From positions 2,108,001-2,172,000 of the forward strand of contig NZ_JAUCES010000005.1 in the NCBI RefSeq assembly GCF_030348825.1: 64,000 nt of DNA, in the 5' to 3' direction. This stretch comes from Fictibacillus sp. b24. Its GTDB lineage: Bacteria; Bacillota; Bacilli; Bacillales; Fictibacillaceae. The position numbers were made by a program, and so were the translations under genes. The notes below the pieces were generated by a model. That model was given only the letters and a program-made list of their open reading frames with translations, was not told the origin of the DNA and ran no database searches. Position 1 is the first letter of the stretch. Each line of letters opens with the position of its first letter. Positions 20,805 through 29,959 of this stretch are shown one piece after another.

Positions 20805-22145
20805 TTATAAGGAATGAATAACGATTTCTTTTTCTTCCATAAATACTTTAGCCGATTGAAACTGGGATTGAACTGTTCTTTTGTACTTGCCGATCCCAAT
20901 CTCTACATTCGGATGTAATATTCCTTTAATCATAACAATCGATCGTACAGAGTTTTGATTTGCTGTTTTTTCCTCATTCAGTTCTGTTAGCTGAATGTTA
21001 GTTTGATGAATTGTATTAACGATTTTCTCGATTGTCGCACTATCCATCTTTTTGTCTTCCATTACCGTTTTTAATTGGTTCAGCTTCTTAAGGTTTTGCT
21101 CTAGTTCTAGAATCTTTTGTTCATAGTTGATTTTGATCCGATCATTATTTTCATTCATTTTTATATATATTAACGTTTTGGAATACGTTTCATTTCCGAT
21201 TTCATTTGCTGAAATTCCACTTCCAGCAATACATGTTCCGCCTGAAATATTTCCTTTGCCATTTAAGCATATAACATGTTTACCCGCTTCACAGTTGCTG
21301 TGCATGATCGTCTGGGCGACTTCAATGTTTTCTCCTGCATAAATGGTTCCTTGACTAATGTACAGAGAAGTAAAGTTTCCAACACAGCGAATTAAGCCTT
21401 TTCCTTGACCAAGTACTCCGCCGCCAATGACAATATTACCCTGTGAAACAATTTCTGCTGCCTCTACAACCCCTTCAATACGCACATCACCTTGTGCGGA
21501 GATCTTAAATCCTGAAGGGACATCACCTGTAATATGTACATTTCCTACAAAATCAATATGGCCTGTTTTTAATGAAACGTCACCCTGAATTTTATAAACA
21601 GGATAGATGTTGACAAGGTTTTTATGATACGTTACTTCTCCACTCGTTGAAGCATACACACATAAATCCTCAGCATTAAAAACCGTATTCTCTCCATTTT
21701 TTATATGAAGATCCTTCCCTTTTTTCGCAGGCAGAAGCTCACCAAAAACCGTAATTCCGGGTATTCCTTCTGTCGCTGCTTGTTTTCTTGCAACGATTTC
21801 TCCAAAGTTAGCAGTAGGTATGGTAAATAAGCGTTTAAAATCAACTTTTTTATGTTCTTCAACTTGCACATCACATTCTGATAAACAAGCAGGAATAAGT
21901 TGCGCGGGTATACCATCAATAGGCAGTTTTCCTTTCGCGATTTCTGCAGGAAAAGAATAGGTACCTAGGTTTTCAACAATTAAGTTTAATATTTCATTTC
22001 GCACACCATGTTTAATCCCTTTGGATTCAATCCATGCTGCTAATGCAGAAAAGGTGATTTGATCTTCAGGAATCACAACTCCTTTTTTAAACAAAAGAGC
22101 GACTGTATCTTTTTCTTCGCGTTTTATATGAAACCATTGATCCAT
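20805..22145 (-). CDS. fapA: FapA-like DUF342 protein (polymer-forming beta-helix)
   Basis: 446 residues. N-terminal domain (1-120), then a repetitive beta-helix (about 125-300) with turns such as GDVSLKTGHIDFVGNVHITG, GDVRIEGVVEAAEIVSQGNI and CVGNFTSLYISQGTIYAGEN, typical of DUF342/bactofilin-like proteins. A coiled coil follows (about 310-400, with NYEQKILELEQNLKKLNQLK) and a short C-terminal domain. FapA in Vibrio is linked to flagellar assembly and polar signalling; the role in Firmicutes is unknown. It sits 11 nt after sigD, which supports a motility-related role. Confidence 0.8.
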   Translation of the reverse strand: MDQWFHIKREEKDTVALLFKKGVVIPEDQITFSALAAWIESKGIKHGVRNEILNLIVENLGTYSFPAEIAKGKLPIDGIPAQLIPACLSECDVQVEEHKKVDFKRLFTIPTANFGEIVARKQAATEGIPGITVFGELLPAKKGKDLHIKNGENTVFNAEDLCVYASTSGEVTYHKNLVNIYPVYKIQGDVSLKTGHIDFVGNVHITGDVPSGFKISAQGDVRIEGVVEAAEIVSQGNIVIGGGVLGQGKGLIRCVGNFTSLYISQGTIYAGENIEVAQTIMHSNCEAGKHVICLNGKGNISGGTCIAGSGISANEIGNETYSKTLIYIKMNENNDRIKINYEQKILELEQNLKKLNQLKTVMEDKKMDSATIEKIVNTIHQTNIQLTELNEEKTANQNSVRSIVMIKGILHPNVEIGIGKYKRTVQSQFQSAKVFMEEKEIVIHSL

Positions 22146-22156
22146 ATCATTACTCC

Positions 22157-22921
22157 TTACATATAGCGTTGCAGAACCTGTCTTATTCTAAATAATGCTT
22201 TCGAATGTATTTGAGATATTCTTGATGTTGATAGCCCGAGTACTTGTCCGATTTCTGTTAACGTTAATTCTTCAAAGTAAAATAAACTAACAACGAGCTG
22301 TTCTTTTTCTGATAGCTCTTTAATCACGAGAGCGAGCTCTCTATGAAGTTCTTCCTGAAGCAAGCTGTTTTCTGGAGTGATTGCCTTTTTATCTTCAATG
22401 GTATAACTGACTTTCTCACGACTTTCTGTTTCTTTGTTTTCTTCATCAATTGATAGAACATTAGCTAGAAAGCTTTCTGACATAACTGTAGTTACTTCAT
22501 TCTCGGAGAAACCTAATTCTTCTGCTACTTCTTTTGCGCTAACTGAGCGTAAGTTTTCTTGTTCTAGGCGTTCAATAGCCGCTTCTACTTTTTTTGTTTT
22601 TTCTCTCAGGCTTCTTGGCAGCCAGTCTTCTCTTCTTAAGCCGTCCAGGATCGCACCTCTAATACGGAAAGAAGCATATGTATCAAATTTAAGATCACGT
22701 TCCGGCTCAAACTTTTTTAGCGCATCATACAACCCCAGCATACCAAGGGATCGGAGTTCATCTTTATTGACGCTTTTAGGAAGCCCAACGGATATTCGTT
22801 GTACATGATAATTGACCAGAGGTAAATAGGCACGAAGTAATTCATCACCTGCTTCTCGATCACGACTTGTGTTCCACTTATGCCAGCATGATTGTTCTTC
22901 TACTAAAGATGGCTCCGTCAT
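22157..22921 (-). CDS. sigD: RNA polymerase sigma-28 factor SigD (FliA family)
   Basis: 254 residues. Directs transcription of late flagellar, chemotaxis and autolysin genes. Region 2 includes LRSLGMLGLYDALKKFEPER and FDTYASFRIRGAILDGLRRE; region 3 (about 95-130) starts at RSLREKTKKVEAAIERLEQE; region 4 has LTEIGQVLGLSTSRISQIHS, the -35-binding helix-turn-helix. It lies near the end of the fla/che operon, where distance from the promoter is known to limit SigD in B. subtilis. No FlgM gene is in the window. Confidence 0.96.
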   Translation of the reverse strand: MTEPSLVEEQSCWHKWNTSRDREAGDELLRAYLPLVNYHVQRISVGLPKSVNKDELRSLGMLGLYDALKKFEPERDLKFDTYASFRIRGAILDGLRREDWLPRSLREKTKKVEAAIERLEQENLRSVSAKEVAEELGFSENEVTTVMSESFLANVLSIDEENKETESREKVSYTIEDKKAITPENSLLQEELHRELALVIKELSEKEQLVVSLFYFEELTLTEIGQVLGLSTSRISQIHSKALFRIRQVLQRYM

Positions 22922-22937
22922 GGTAATCCTCCTCTGA

Positions 22938-23426
22938 TTAAATTACTTTAGTACCCGCATTCACCGTTTTAATGGTTAATAAAGTGTTATTCGGATCAAA
23001 TTCAATCGTTCTTCCATTAGATCCGCCTGTATCACTTGCAATTAGCGGGATTCCTAAAGTGAAAAGCTCTTCTTTTACACGTTCTACATTTCGTGGACCG
23101 ATTCGCATCATTTCATTGCCTGACGAAAATTGAAACATCTGCGCGCCGCCCGCGATTTTCGCTTTAAGCGTATTCTCGTTCGCACCTAGTTTTATTAACA
23201 TTTCATATAAACTCTTAATAGCCGTATCTGCGTATTTACCTTCAGTTAATGCTGTTGCTTTTGATAGAGATGAATCTGGGAGCATGATGTGTGCCATCCC
23301 TGCAATTTTATTTTTTTGATCAAATAATATAACTCCTACGCATGATCCAAGACCAGTTGTTCTAATTGTGTCTGGAGGGGAGACTACATTTATATCTGCA
23401 ATCCCCACCTTTATAATTTCACTCAT
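22938..23426 (-). CDS. cheD: Chemoreceptor glutamine deamidase CheD
   Basis: 162 residues. Deamidates glutamines on chemoreceptors and interacts with CheC. The catalytic Cys-His pair is visible: TTGLGSCVGVILFD (Cys28) and MAHIMLPDS (His46). The C-terminal part IGPRNVERVKEELFTLGIPL and TGGSNGRTIEFDPNNTLL is family-typical. It overlaps the cheC stop by 8 nt, as expected for the interacting pair. Confidence 0.95.
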   Translation of the reverse strand: MSEIIKVGIADINVVSPPDTIRTTGLGSCVGVILFDQKNKIAGMAHIMLPDSSLSKATALTEGKYADTAIKSLYEMLIKLGANENTLKAKIAGGAQMFQFSSGNEMMRIGPRNVERVKEELFTLGIPLIASDTGGSNGRTIEFDPNNTLLTIKTVNAGTKVI

Positions 23427-24051
23427 CCAACGGAACTCCTAATGCTAGAAAAATTTTTGAGAATGACTCAGGGTCTGGCAGTAAGAAAAAGTGTCCTTTA
23501 ACATCATCATGTTTTTCAATATCCGTAAAAGCAGTATCTATTACAATGGCATAATCACTTACCGTTGAAATTTCAAACAATCCAAAGCTTAAGATTGCAC
23601 CCGCCATGTCAATACTTGTAGCAGGTACAGAAGGCTGCAAATTCAGACCTGTAAAATCAGAAAACGAAGTAAGATATGAACCGGAAAGAATGTTTCCAAC
23701 TTCCTGAAGCGCAGAGAGTGAGATCTCTGAAACATTACCGCCTGCCAACTGTACCGTCTGTCCTCCTAACAGGTCTTCAAGAAGTAATTCAGCTTGTTCA
23801 ATCGGCAGCATAAAAAACATACATCCCGGAGCATCACCAACAATTCGTAAGAAAACAGAGGCTACAACATTCTCAGCTCCACCAACCATCTCAGATATTT
23901 CTTCAAATGAGATTACATTCACTGAAGGAACTTTCATATCAACCGCTTTGTTCAGCATCTTGGATAACGCTGTAGCCGCATGACCTGCTCCAATGTTTCC
24001 TATCTCACGCAAAATATCTAAATGGATAGGCTGAATCTTTGAAAAATCCAT
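23419..24051 (-). CDS. cheC: CheY-P phosphatase CheC
   Basis: 210 residues from the ATG at 24051 (MDFSKIQPIHLDILREIGNI); the longer frame (11 extra codons) overlaps cheW and has a poorer start. It dephosphorylates CheY-P and is controlled by CheD. Both D/S-x3-E-x2-N phosphatase motifs are present: DILREIGN near the N-terminus and SALQEVGN near residue 112. It starts 1 nt after the cheW stop. It is similar in length to B. subtilis CheC (209). Confidence 0.95.
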   Translation of the reverse strand: MDFSKIQPIHLDILREIGNIGAGHAATALSKMLNKAVDMKVPSVNVISFEEISEMVGGAENVVASVFLRIVGDAPGCMFFMLPIEQAELLLEDLLGGQTVQLAGGNVSEISLSALQEVGNILSGSYLTSFSDFTGLNLQPSVPATSIDMAGAILSFGLFEISTVSDYAIVIDTAFTDIEKHDDVKGHFFLLPDPESFSKIFLALGVPLDE

Positions 24052-24052
24052 T

Positions 24053-24517
24053 TTAATTAAGACTTTCCTTAGCAGTTTGAACATCGAGCTTTTCTGGATT
24101 CAAAACTTTCACAAGATTTAGCAGGATAACCAGTCTTTTTTCAATCTTCGCTACACCTTGTATGTACTCAGCATCAACACCACCTACGACTTCAGGCGGC
24201 GGTTCGATCGATTCTTTATCAAGGTCAATAACATCATTGGCAGCATCCACAATTAATCCAGCCTCTATCGTACCAACCGAAACAATAATGATTCGTGTTG
24301 TGTCTGTATATATTTCTTCTTCAATATCAAAACGCAAACGCAAGTCGATAATCGGAGTTACAACACCTCGAAGGTTTATTACACCTTTAACAAAATCTAC
24401 AGTTCTAGGAATTCTCGTAATGTGCTGCATTCGTTCTATTGATTTCACGTGCTGAACAGGGACCGCGTATTCTTCGTCTTTTAATTGAAAAATGATTACT
24501 TTTTCTTCGTTCGTCAT
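24053..24517 (-). CDS. cheW: Chemotaxis coupling protein CheW
   Basis: 154 residues, one CheW domain of two SH3-like barrels that connects receptors with CheA. Seen: VIIFQLKDEEYAVPVQHVKS, RIPRTVDFVKGVINLRGVVT and PIIDLRLRF. It is separated from cheA by 394 nt holding repeat copy D, an unusual gap inside the chemotaxis part of the operon. Confidence 0.96.
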   Translation of the reverse strand: MTNEEKVIIFQLKDEEYAVPVQHVKSIERMQHITRIPRTVDFVKGVINLRGVVTPIIDLRLRFDIEEEIYTDTTRIIIVSVGTIEAGLIVDAANDVIDLDKESIEPPPEVVGGVDAEYIQGVAKIEKRLVILLNLVKVLNPEKLDVQTAKESLN

Positions 24518-24542
24518 CTGGATTAACCACCTTTTTGATTAA

Positions 24543-24885
24543 TTTAGCAATCTCTTTTTTGCTGTTGAAAGTGGTTGATTTCCGCTTCAGGTTGCTCGCT
24601 TTCCGCGGGGCAGGCGGTGAGCCCCTTGCCGCTTTGCGCCTTTAAGGGTCTCACCTGTCTAGTTACAGTGGCTAGCCCCTCGAGGTCAAAAGTTAAATGG
24701 TCAAGAAGGCAAAGTGCGCCTTCCTAGCCCATTGATCTTTTGCTTGTCGGGGCTGAACGAGCCACTTCCACTTTTCATTCTGACCGCTTGTCCCGCAGGA
24801 GTCTCGCACCTTACGCTCCAATCAACTTTCATTGAAGTTTTTTTACAAAACCAATCCAAAAGCAACACTCTAATTGATAAGAGCC
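24543..24885 (+). repeat. Palindromic intergenic element, copy D, carrying a nested second repeat
   Basis: About 343 bp between cheA and cheW, forward orientation, with a type 2 loop. The left end is eroded; the right end AAAGCAACACTCTAATTGATAAGAGCC is well preserved (in two parts, AAAGCAACAC and GAGCC). A 122-bp palindromic element (24658-24779) interrupts the right arm. Without it the copy is about 218 bp, like the others. This lies inside the fla/che operon, so it is probably transcribed. Confidence 0.85.
24658..24779. repeat. Second palindromic repeat family, nested inside copy D
   Basis: 122 bp flanked by CTG on both sides (24655-24657 and 24780-24782); excision of the insert with one CTG restores the host arm CACCTGACCGCTTGTCCC. 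It is itself a long imperfect palindrome: AGTGGCTAGCCCCTCGAGG near the left pairs with CGGGGCTGAACGAGCCACT near the right, around an inner GAAGGC...GCCTTC stem. I recognise the CTAGCCCCTCGAGGTC ... GTCGGGGCTGAAC pattern from other Bacillaceae intergenic regions, from memory. Confidence 0.7.
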
Positions 24886-24911
24886 ATTATGAAAGAGCAT
24901 TTTGAAAAGAA

Positions 24912-26915
24912 TTATTTTATAAGTGCATTGCAATCAAGAATTAAAGCTACTTGTCCGTCTCCTAGAATCGTTGCGCCTGAGATAGCGAACACGGACGTTA
25001 AATATTGGCCAAGTGATTTTAAAACGATTTCTTGCTGTCCGATAAACGAATCAACAACTAATGCTGCCATTTTGTCCCCTTTTCTTACGACCACTACAGG
25101 TACGTGCTGGCTCTTTTCATTTGTTAACGGAACTTCAAAAATTTCTTTCATGTTAACGAGCGGCACGACTTTTCCACGGAAATCAATAACTTTTTGATTA
25201 TGCGCGGACAGAATCTCTTCTTTTTTAATAATGGCTGTCTCAATAATGGACGATAACGGGATCGCATATTTTTCTTGTTGAATTTCAACAAGCATGACTG
25301 ACATAATCGATAATGTTAACGGAAGCTGAATCGAGAAGATTGTTCCAAACCCAGCCGTTGAATCTACAGATATCGATCCGCCTAACGACTCGATCTTGTT
25401 CTTAACTACATCCAGTCCAACTCCACGGCCAGAAATATCGGATATTACATCAGCCGTTGAAAATCCAGAAGCGAACAACAATTCAAAACACTGTTTATCG
25501 CTCAAATTTTCAGACATTTCTTTCGTGATGATTCCGTTCTCTAATGCTTTTTCTATTACTTTTTGTTTATTGATACCCGCTCCATCATCTTCAATCTCAA
25601 TAAACACATGGTTACCGCTGTGATACGATCTTAAGTAAATGGTTCCCGTATCATTCTTGCCATTGGATGACCTTACAGAAGGGTTTTCAATTCCATGGTC
25701 AATAGAGTTTCTAAGCAAATGTACAAGCGGGTCACCGATTTCATCAATTACAGTTCGATCTAGTTCTGTTTCAGCTCCTACAATTTCCAAGTTTACTTTC
25801 TTGCCTAAATCTTTTGCTAGCCCTCTAACCATCCTTGGGAATCGGTTAAAGACTTGTTCTACAGGTACCATACGCATCGTTAAGATGATATTTTGAAGAT
25901 CGCCTGATACTCTAGACATGCGTTCAACTGTCTCGTTTAAATCAGAACTTCTCAAGGATTTCGAAATTTCTTCTAGACGTCCGCGATCGATTACGAGTTC
26001 CTCAAATAAATTCATAAGCTGATCAAGTCTTTCAATATTTACGCGGATTGTTTTACCCGACCCAGCAGCACTTGCATTTTGTTGTGTTTCTTCTTTTTTA
26101 TTTTCATTGTTTGCAACTAGTTCTGATTCTTGGTTCTCTTTACTTTCTTCAGCAGATGAGGCATTCAATTTATGTGCAGCAATCTCTGACACTTCTACCA
26201 GTTCGATCTCAGAAACTTTTAAAATACGTTCTTTTATATCTTGTGCTGACTCTTTCGCGAGGACGGAAAGGTTAAAGCTCGTTTCAAACTGCTCTGCTTC
26301 AAGCATGTCAACAGCTGGCATAGTTTTAATAATCTCACCGATTTGCTCAATCACTTCAAAAACCATATAAACTCTTGCTGCTTTTAGAATGCAATCTTCA
26401 CGTAATGATATTGACAGCTCATAGGCGTGAAAACCTTGTTCTAGTGATTGAAGAATGATCTGTTTTTCGTACTGATCATATCTTTGTGAACTCTCAGTAT
26501 CACTTCTCTTGGAATTTGACGCAGGCGTTGGTGATTCACCATTTTCTAATGCTTCTAGATCTCTTACCGTATCTGACACGTCCCGTTTACCGTTACCGCC
26601 TTCAGAAATTTCAACTACCATCGCTTCTAAGTGATCTAGCGATACAAAAAGGACATCTAGTACAGCAGGTGTTACAGGTATCTTTTTATTTCGTATCGCA
26701 TCAAGAACGTTTTCCATGCAATGCGTTAAACTAGCTAGATCTTCATATCCCATTGTTGCAGACATCCCTTTTAATGTATGCGCAGACCGGAATATTTCAT
26801 TTACGATCGACAGCTCTTCTGGTGATTTTTCCAGCAGCAGCACCTGTTGATTGATAGCTTGTAGATGTTCTTTGCTTTCATCAATGAATATGTCAAGATA
26901 TTGCGTCAATTCCAT
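24912..26915 (-). CDS. cheA: Chemotaxis histidine kinase CheA
   Basis: 667 residues. Autophosphorylates and passes phosphate to CheY and CheB. Order: P1 Hpt domain with IFRSAHTLKG (His46), P2 CheY/CheB-binding domain (about 150-240), a Ser/Glu/Asn-rich linker, P3 dimerisation helices (about 288-350), P4 ATPase (N box HLLRNSIDHG at 399-408, then DDGAGI and GRGVGLDVV) and the CheW-like P5 (about 530-667). All catalytic elements are present. 18 nt separate it from cheB. Downstream, the long gap to cheW holds a repeat. Confidence 0.97.
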   Translation of the reverse strand: MELTQYLDIFIDESKEHLQAINQQVLLLEKSPEELSIVNEIFRSAHTLKGMSATMGYEDLASLTHCMENVLDAIRNKKIPVTPAVLDVLFVSLDHLEAMVVEISEGGNGKRDVSDTVRDLEALENGESPTPASNSKRSDTESSQRYDQYEKQIILQSLEQGFHAYELSISLREDCILKAARVYMVFEVIEQIGEIIKTMPAVDMLEAEQFETSFNLSVLAKESAQDIKERILKVSEIELVEVSEIAAHKLNASSAEESKENQESELVANNENKKEETQQNASAAGSGKTIRVNIERLDQLMNLFEELVIDRGRLEEISKSLRSSDLNETVERMSRVSGDLQNIILTMRMVPVEQVFNRFPRMVRGLAKDLGKKVNLEIVGAETELDRTVIDEIGDPLVHLLRNSIDHGIENPSVRSSNGKNDTGTIYLRSYHSGNHVFIEIEDDGAGINKQKVIEKALENGIITKEMSENLSDKQCFELLFASGFSTADVISDISGRGVGLDVVKNKIESLGGSISVDSTAGFGTIFSIQLPLTLSIMSVMLVEIQQEKYAIPLSSIIETAIIKKEEILSAHNQKVIDFRGKVVPLVNMKEIFEVPLTNEKSQHVPVVVVRKGDKMAALVVDSFIGQQEIVLKSLGQYLTSVFAISGATILGDGQVALILDCNALIK

Positions 26916-26933
26916 CGTATAAATCCTCCTATT

Positions 26934-27980
26934 TTACAAATAGTTCTGAATAGCTAGTGCAATAGATTCCAGGTGAACCACTTCATCTACTTTTTTGGTT
27001 AGAGCCGCAGCTTTAGGCATGCCGTATACGATGCACGATTCTTCAGCTTCTGTTATCACGATCGTTTCCCCATTTTTTTTGAGATCTAAAATGCCATTTG
27101 TTCCATCTGAACCCATGCCTGTCATGATCACTGCAATCTTTTGATAGTTTTTTAGTTTAGCAGCAGAACTAAAAAGTACATTTACAGCGGGTCTGTGTCC
27201 TCCAACTGGGGCTTCTCGATCTAGTGTTATAAAAAGCTGTCCAATTTTTTCGTTAACTCTCATATGCATTCCGCCTGGCGCTATGTATACAGTACCTTTT
27301 TTCAATGTTTCATTATGTTCCGCTTCTTTAACGTGCACTTGAGATAAAGAATTTAACCGATTGGCTAACGAGTGAGTAAATCCTGCTGGCATATGCTGAA
27401 CAACAACAACTGGAGCGTCTAAATCTGCTGGAAGTTTCGTAATCACTTCTTGTAAAGCCCTCGGACCACCCGTTGATGTACCAATTAGGATGAGTTTTTC
27501 AAGATCGTTCTTTTTTATCGTTTTCCTGCTGATTTTAGTAACAAGTCTGTTTTCAGTTCTAGAACGTTTCGCAGCAACATTTGCTTTAGATGAAGCGATT
27601 ACTTTTTCAATTAAGATTTCCCTTACTTTGTGCAGATCTAAGGAAATGGCACCAGATGGCTTAGCAATAAAATCTATCGCTCCTGCTTCCATTGCTAACA
27701 TGGTATTTTCAGCACCGGCTTTTGTTGTGCTCGAAAGCATTATAATCGGCACCGGATGACTCCTCATTATACTTTTAACTGCTTCAATGCCATTTATAAT
27801 GGGCATTTCTACATCCATTGTAATAACATCTGGGTTTAATTTTTCCGTTTTTTCGATTGCCTCATGTCCATTCCTAGCTGTATCAAGAACAACGATTCTA
27901 GGATCTTCACTTAAAAATTCTTTTATAAGTTTTCTCATAAAGGCAGAATCGTCTACAATTAGCACTTTGATTTGTTTCAC
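26934..27980 (-). CDS. cheB: Chemotaxis methylesterase/response regulator CheB
   Basis: 348 residues from a GTG at 27980 (MKQIKVLIVDDSAFMRKLIK); the TTG at 27998 overlaps the AGAGGTAG ribosome binding site, so it is rejected. The receiver domain has D10, D11 and phospho-acceptor D56. The C-terminal methylesterase has the catalytic triad S169 (GTSTGG), H196 (VQHMPAG) and D292 (GMGSDG). It removes methyl groups from receptor glutamates. Its partner cheR is not in this window. Its start lies 8 nt after the flhG stop codon. Confidence 0.95.
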   Translation of the reverse strand: MKQIKVLIVDDSAFMRKLIKEFLSEDPRIVVLDTARNGHEAIEKTEKLNPDVITMDVEMPIINGIEAVKSIMRSHPVPIIMLSSTTKAGAENTMLAMEAGAIDFIAKPSGAISLDLHKVREILIEKVIASSKANVAAKRSRTENRLVTKISRKTIKKNDLEKLILIGTSTGGPRALQEVITKLPADLDAPVVVVQHMPAGFTHSLANRLNSLSQVHVKEAEHNETLKKGTVYIAPGGMHMRVNEKIGQLFITLDREAPVGGHRPAVNVLFSSAAKLKNYQKIAVIMTGMGSDGTNGILDLKKNGETIVITEAEESCIVYGMPKAAALTKKVDEVVHLESIALAIQNYL

Positions 27981-27987
27981 GCAGCTT

Positions 27988-28842
27988 CTACCTCTCAAAA
28001 AATAATGACTTTAACCTGATGATAAAAGATGTATAAGATGCTCTTTGATCTGCAGCAGCCCCAACGTAAGCTTGTGCTAGGTCGGAAATAGCTTTTGAAG
28101 CTGAAGATGCTGGCTTGTAAATTGTAAATGGAACTTGCTTCTTTACAGATTCCAATACACTCTGGTCTAATGGTATCTTTCCAAGACAGATCAGCTCTTT
28201 ATCTAAAAACTTCTGGCATACATGTTTTAATTTGTTAAAAGTTTCTCTTCCTTCTCTCTCGTTTTCATAACGATTGATGACCAAGTAAAAGGGAAGATTT
28301 TTATCTTCTATATAGATGAACTTCATCATAGAATAGGCATCTGTCAATGAAGTGATTTCTGGTGTTGCAACGACTAAGATTTCATGACTTGATAATACAA
28401 ATTTCAGAGCTGTTTCTGTTGCACCAGCACCCATGTCTAAGAAAATAAAGTCATAAAATTTTTCAAGCTCTTCAAGCTGCTTCACAAAATGATTCAGCAT
28501 ATCCTCTGTGACCTGTGCAAGTGAGCCGAAATTTCTCCCACCCGCGATTGTATGAAGACCATCTTTTCCTTCTTCAATGATCTCCCATACTGACAGCTGG
28601 TTTTGGAGCATATCCATAATGTGCTTATTCGATCTTCTGCCAAGAATCAGATCGACGTTCCCCATTCCAACATCCAGATCCAATACGAGTACTCTTTTTT
28701 TCATTTGTATTAAGGAAAGTGCCAAATTGACGGTTACATTTGTTTTGCCAACTCCACCTTTACCACTAACAACAGAAATCACCCTTGCACTTTTGGTGGA
28801 TATTGTTATTTGTTTTCTGAGACTTGCAGCTTGATCAATCAT
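27988..28842 (-). CDS. flhG: Flagellar number regulator FlhG (YlxH), MinD-like ATPase
   Basis: 284 residues, MinD/ParA-type ATPase that works with FlhF to set flagellar number and place, and binds FliM/FliY. The deviant Walker A motif SGKGGVGKTN is at 26-35, with DLDVGMGNVDLILG and the Walker B-like FIFLDMGAGA. The C-terminal amphipathic segment near SYTSFIIRLKSLFFER may bind the membrane. It overlaps flhF by 8 nt. Confidence 0.95.
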   Translation of the reverse strand: MIDQAASLRKQITISTKSARVISVVSGKGGVGKTNVTVNLALSLIQMKKRVLVLDLDVGMGNVDLILGRRSNKHIMDMLQNQLSVWEIIEEGKDGLHTIAGGRNFGSLAQVTEDMLNHFVKQLEELEKFYDFIFLDMGAGATETALKFVLSSHEILVVATPEITSLTDAYSMMKFIYIEDKNLPFYLVINRYENEREGRETFNKLKHVCQKFLDKELICLGKIPLDQSVLESVKKQVPFTIYKPASSASKAISDLAQAYVGAAADQRASYTSFIIRLKSLFFER

Positions 28843-29959
28843 GATTCGCTTTTTCCTTTATTAGCATTTGGATCAGTTCATCCGCCTTTGCTTCAAACAT
28901 ATCATCAGGAACGTTCTGTCCGTTTGTAACATATCCGATTCCCACACCATTTAAAATGGGTAGATTCATCAATGCACCAAAGGTCTTAGTTTCATCTTTC
29001 TTTGTGAAAATCACCTTGTGGACGGGCAAACTTTTAAACTGGTTATAGATGGTTTCCATATCTCTGTACTTTGAAGTTAACGATAGAACGAGATAATTTT
29101 TCATGTCTTTATCAAAATGGACAATACGCTGCAATTCTTCTATATAAAAGCGATTCAAGAAATTCCTGCCCGCAGAATCAACCAGCACAAGATCAAAATC
29201 TTTAAATTTTTCTTTTGCTTTCTTAAAATCATCTGCAGTATAAGCCACTTCACACGGAATGTTTAGGATTTCTGCATATGTTTTCAATTGGTCGATCGCG
29301 GCAATTCGATACGTATCTGTCGTAATAAACGCCACTCTCTTACCATCTTTTAGAACAGCTTTAGCTCCGATCTTGGCGATGGTTGTTGTTTTTCCAACAC
29401 CAGTAGGGCCAATTAAGTTTAAGAATTTCGTTTCATAATGAAATCCACCAAACTCACTTTTCTTCATACGGGCACCTAAGTAGTTTGTAATCCATGTATG
29501 CCAATCGTATTGACTGGCTTCATCTCCTTCGAGACCATCGTATTTACTCGAAAAAGCTGCAACAAGTTCGTCAAGTATCAAAGTATCAAGCTCTTGATTT
29601 TTTAAGAACGTTTCCCATTCTTCGACTAAAGGAGCGTTGGTTTCCGTTTGTTTCGTTTGTATCGTAAGTGTGTGAACCATTTTCTTTAAGTGACGAATTT
29701 CTTGAGTCAGCTCTTCATCCTGGATAGGAACTTGCTGATGTTCTCTCACACTATTTTTTGTTTGTTTTTTTGTTTGCTGATAATCGATGTCCTGATCTAA
29801 TCCTGCAAAGATTTCAAATTGCTTTTTTGTAAAAAAACCGAATAGTCCCCCAACTTGTACTTCTCTTGTATTTAAGATGACAGCACCGCTGCCAAGGTCT
29901 GCTCTAACTAGTTTCATAGCTTCCGGCAAGTTTTGTGCTGTATATTTCTTCACTTTCAT
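28835..29959 (-). CDS. flhF: Flagellar biosynthesis GTPase FlhF
   Basis: 374 residues, SRP-type GTPase governing where flagella form. The N-terminal basic region MKVKKYTAQNLPEAMKLVRA is followed by a charged linker (about 60-115), an N domain and the G domain with GPTGVGKT (184-191), DTYRIAAIDQLKTYAEI and LVDSAGRN. Its P-loop activator is probably FlhG, encoded directly downstream. Its start overlaps the flhA stop (TGATG type). Confidence 0.96.
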   Translation of the reverse strand: MKVKKYTAQNLPEAMKLVRADLGSGAVILNTREVQVGGLFGFFTKKQFEIFAGLDQDIDYQQTKKQTKNSVREHQQVPIQDEELTQEIRHLKKMVHTLTIQTKQTETNAPLVEEWETFLKNQELDTLILDELVAAFSSKYDGLEGDEASQYDWHTWITNYLGARMKKSEFGGFHYETKFLNLIGPTGVGKTTTIAKIGAKAVLKDGKRVAFITTDTYRIAAIDQLKTYAEILNIPCEVAYTADDFKKAKEKFKDFDLVLVDSAGRNFLNRFYIEELQRIVHFDKDMKNYLVLSLTSKYRDMETIYNQFKSLPVHKVIFTKKDETKTFGALMNLPILNGVGIGYVTNGQNVPDDMFEAKADELIQMLIKEKANHD

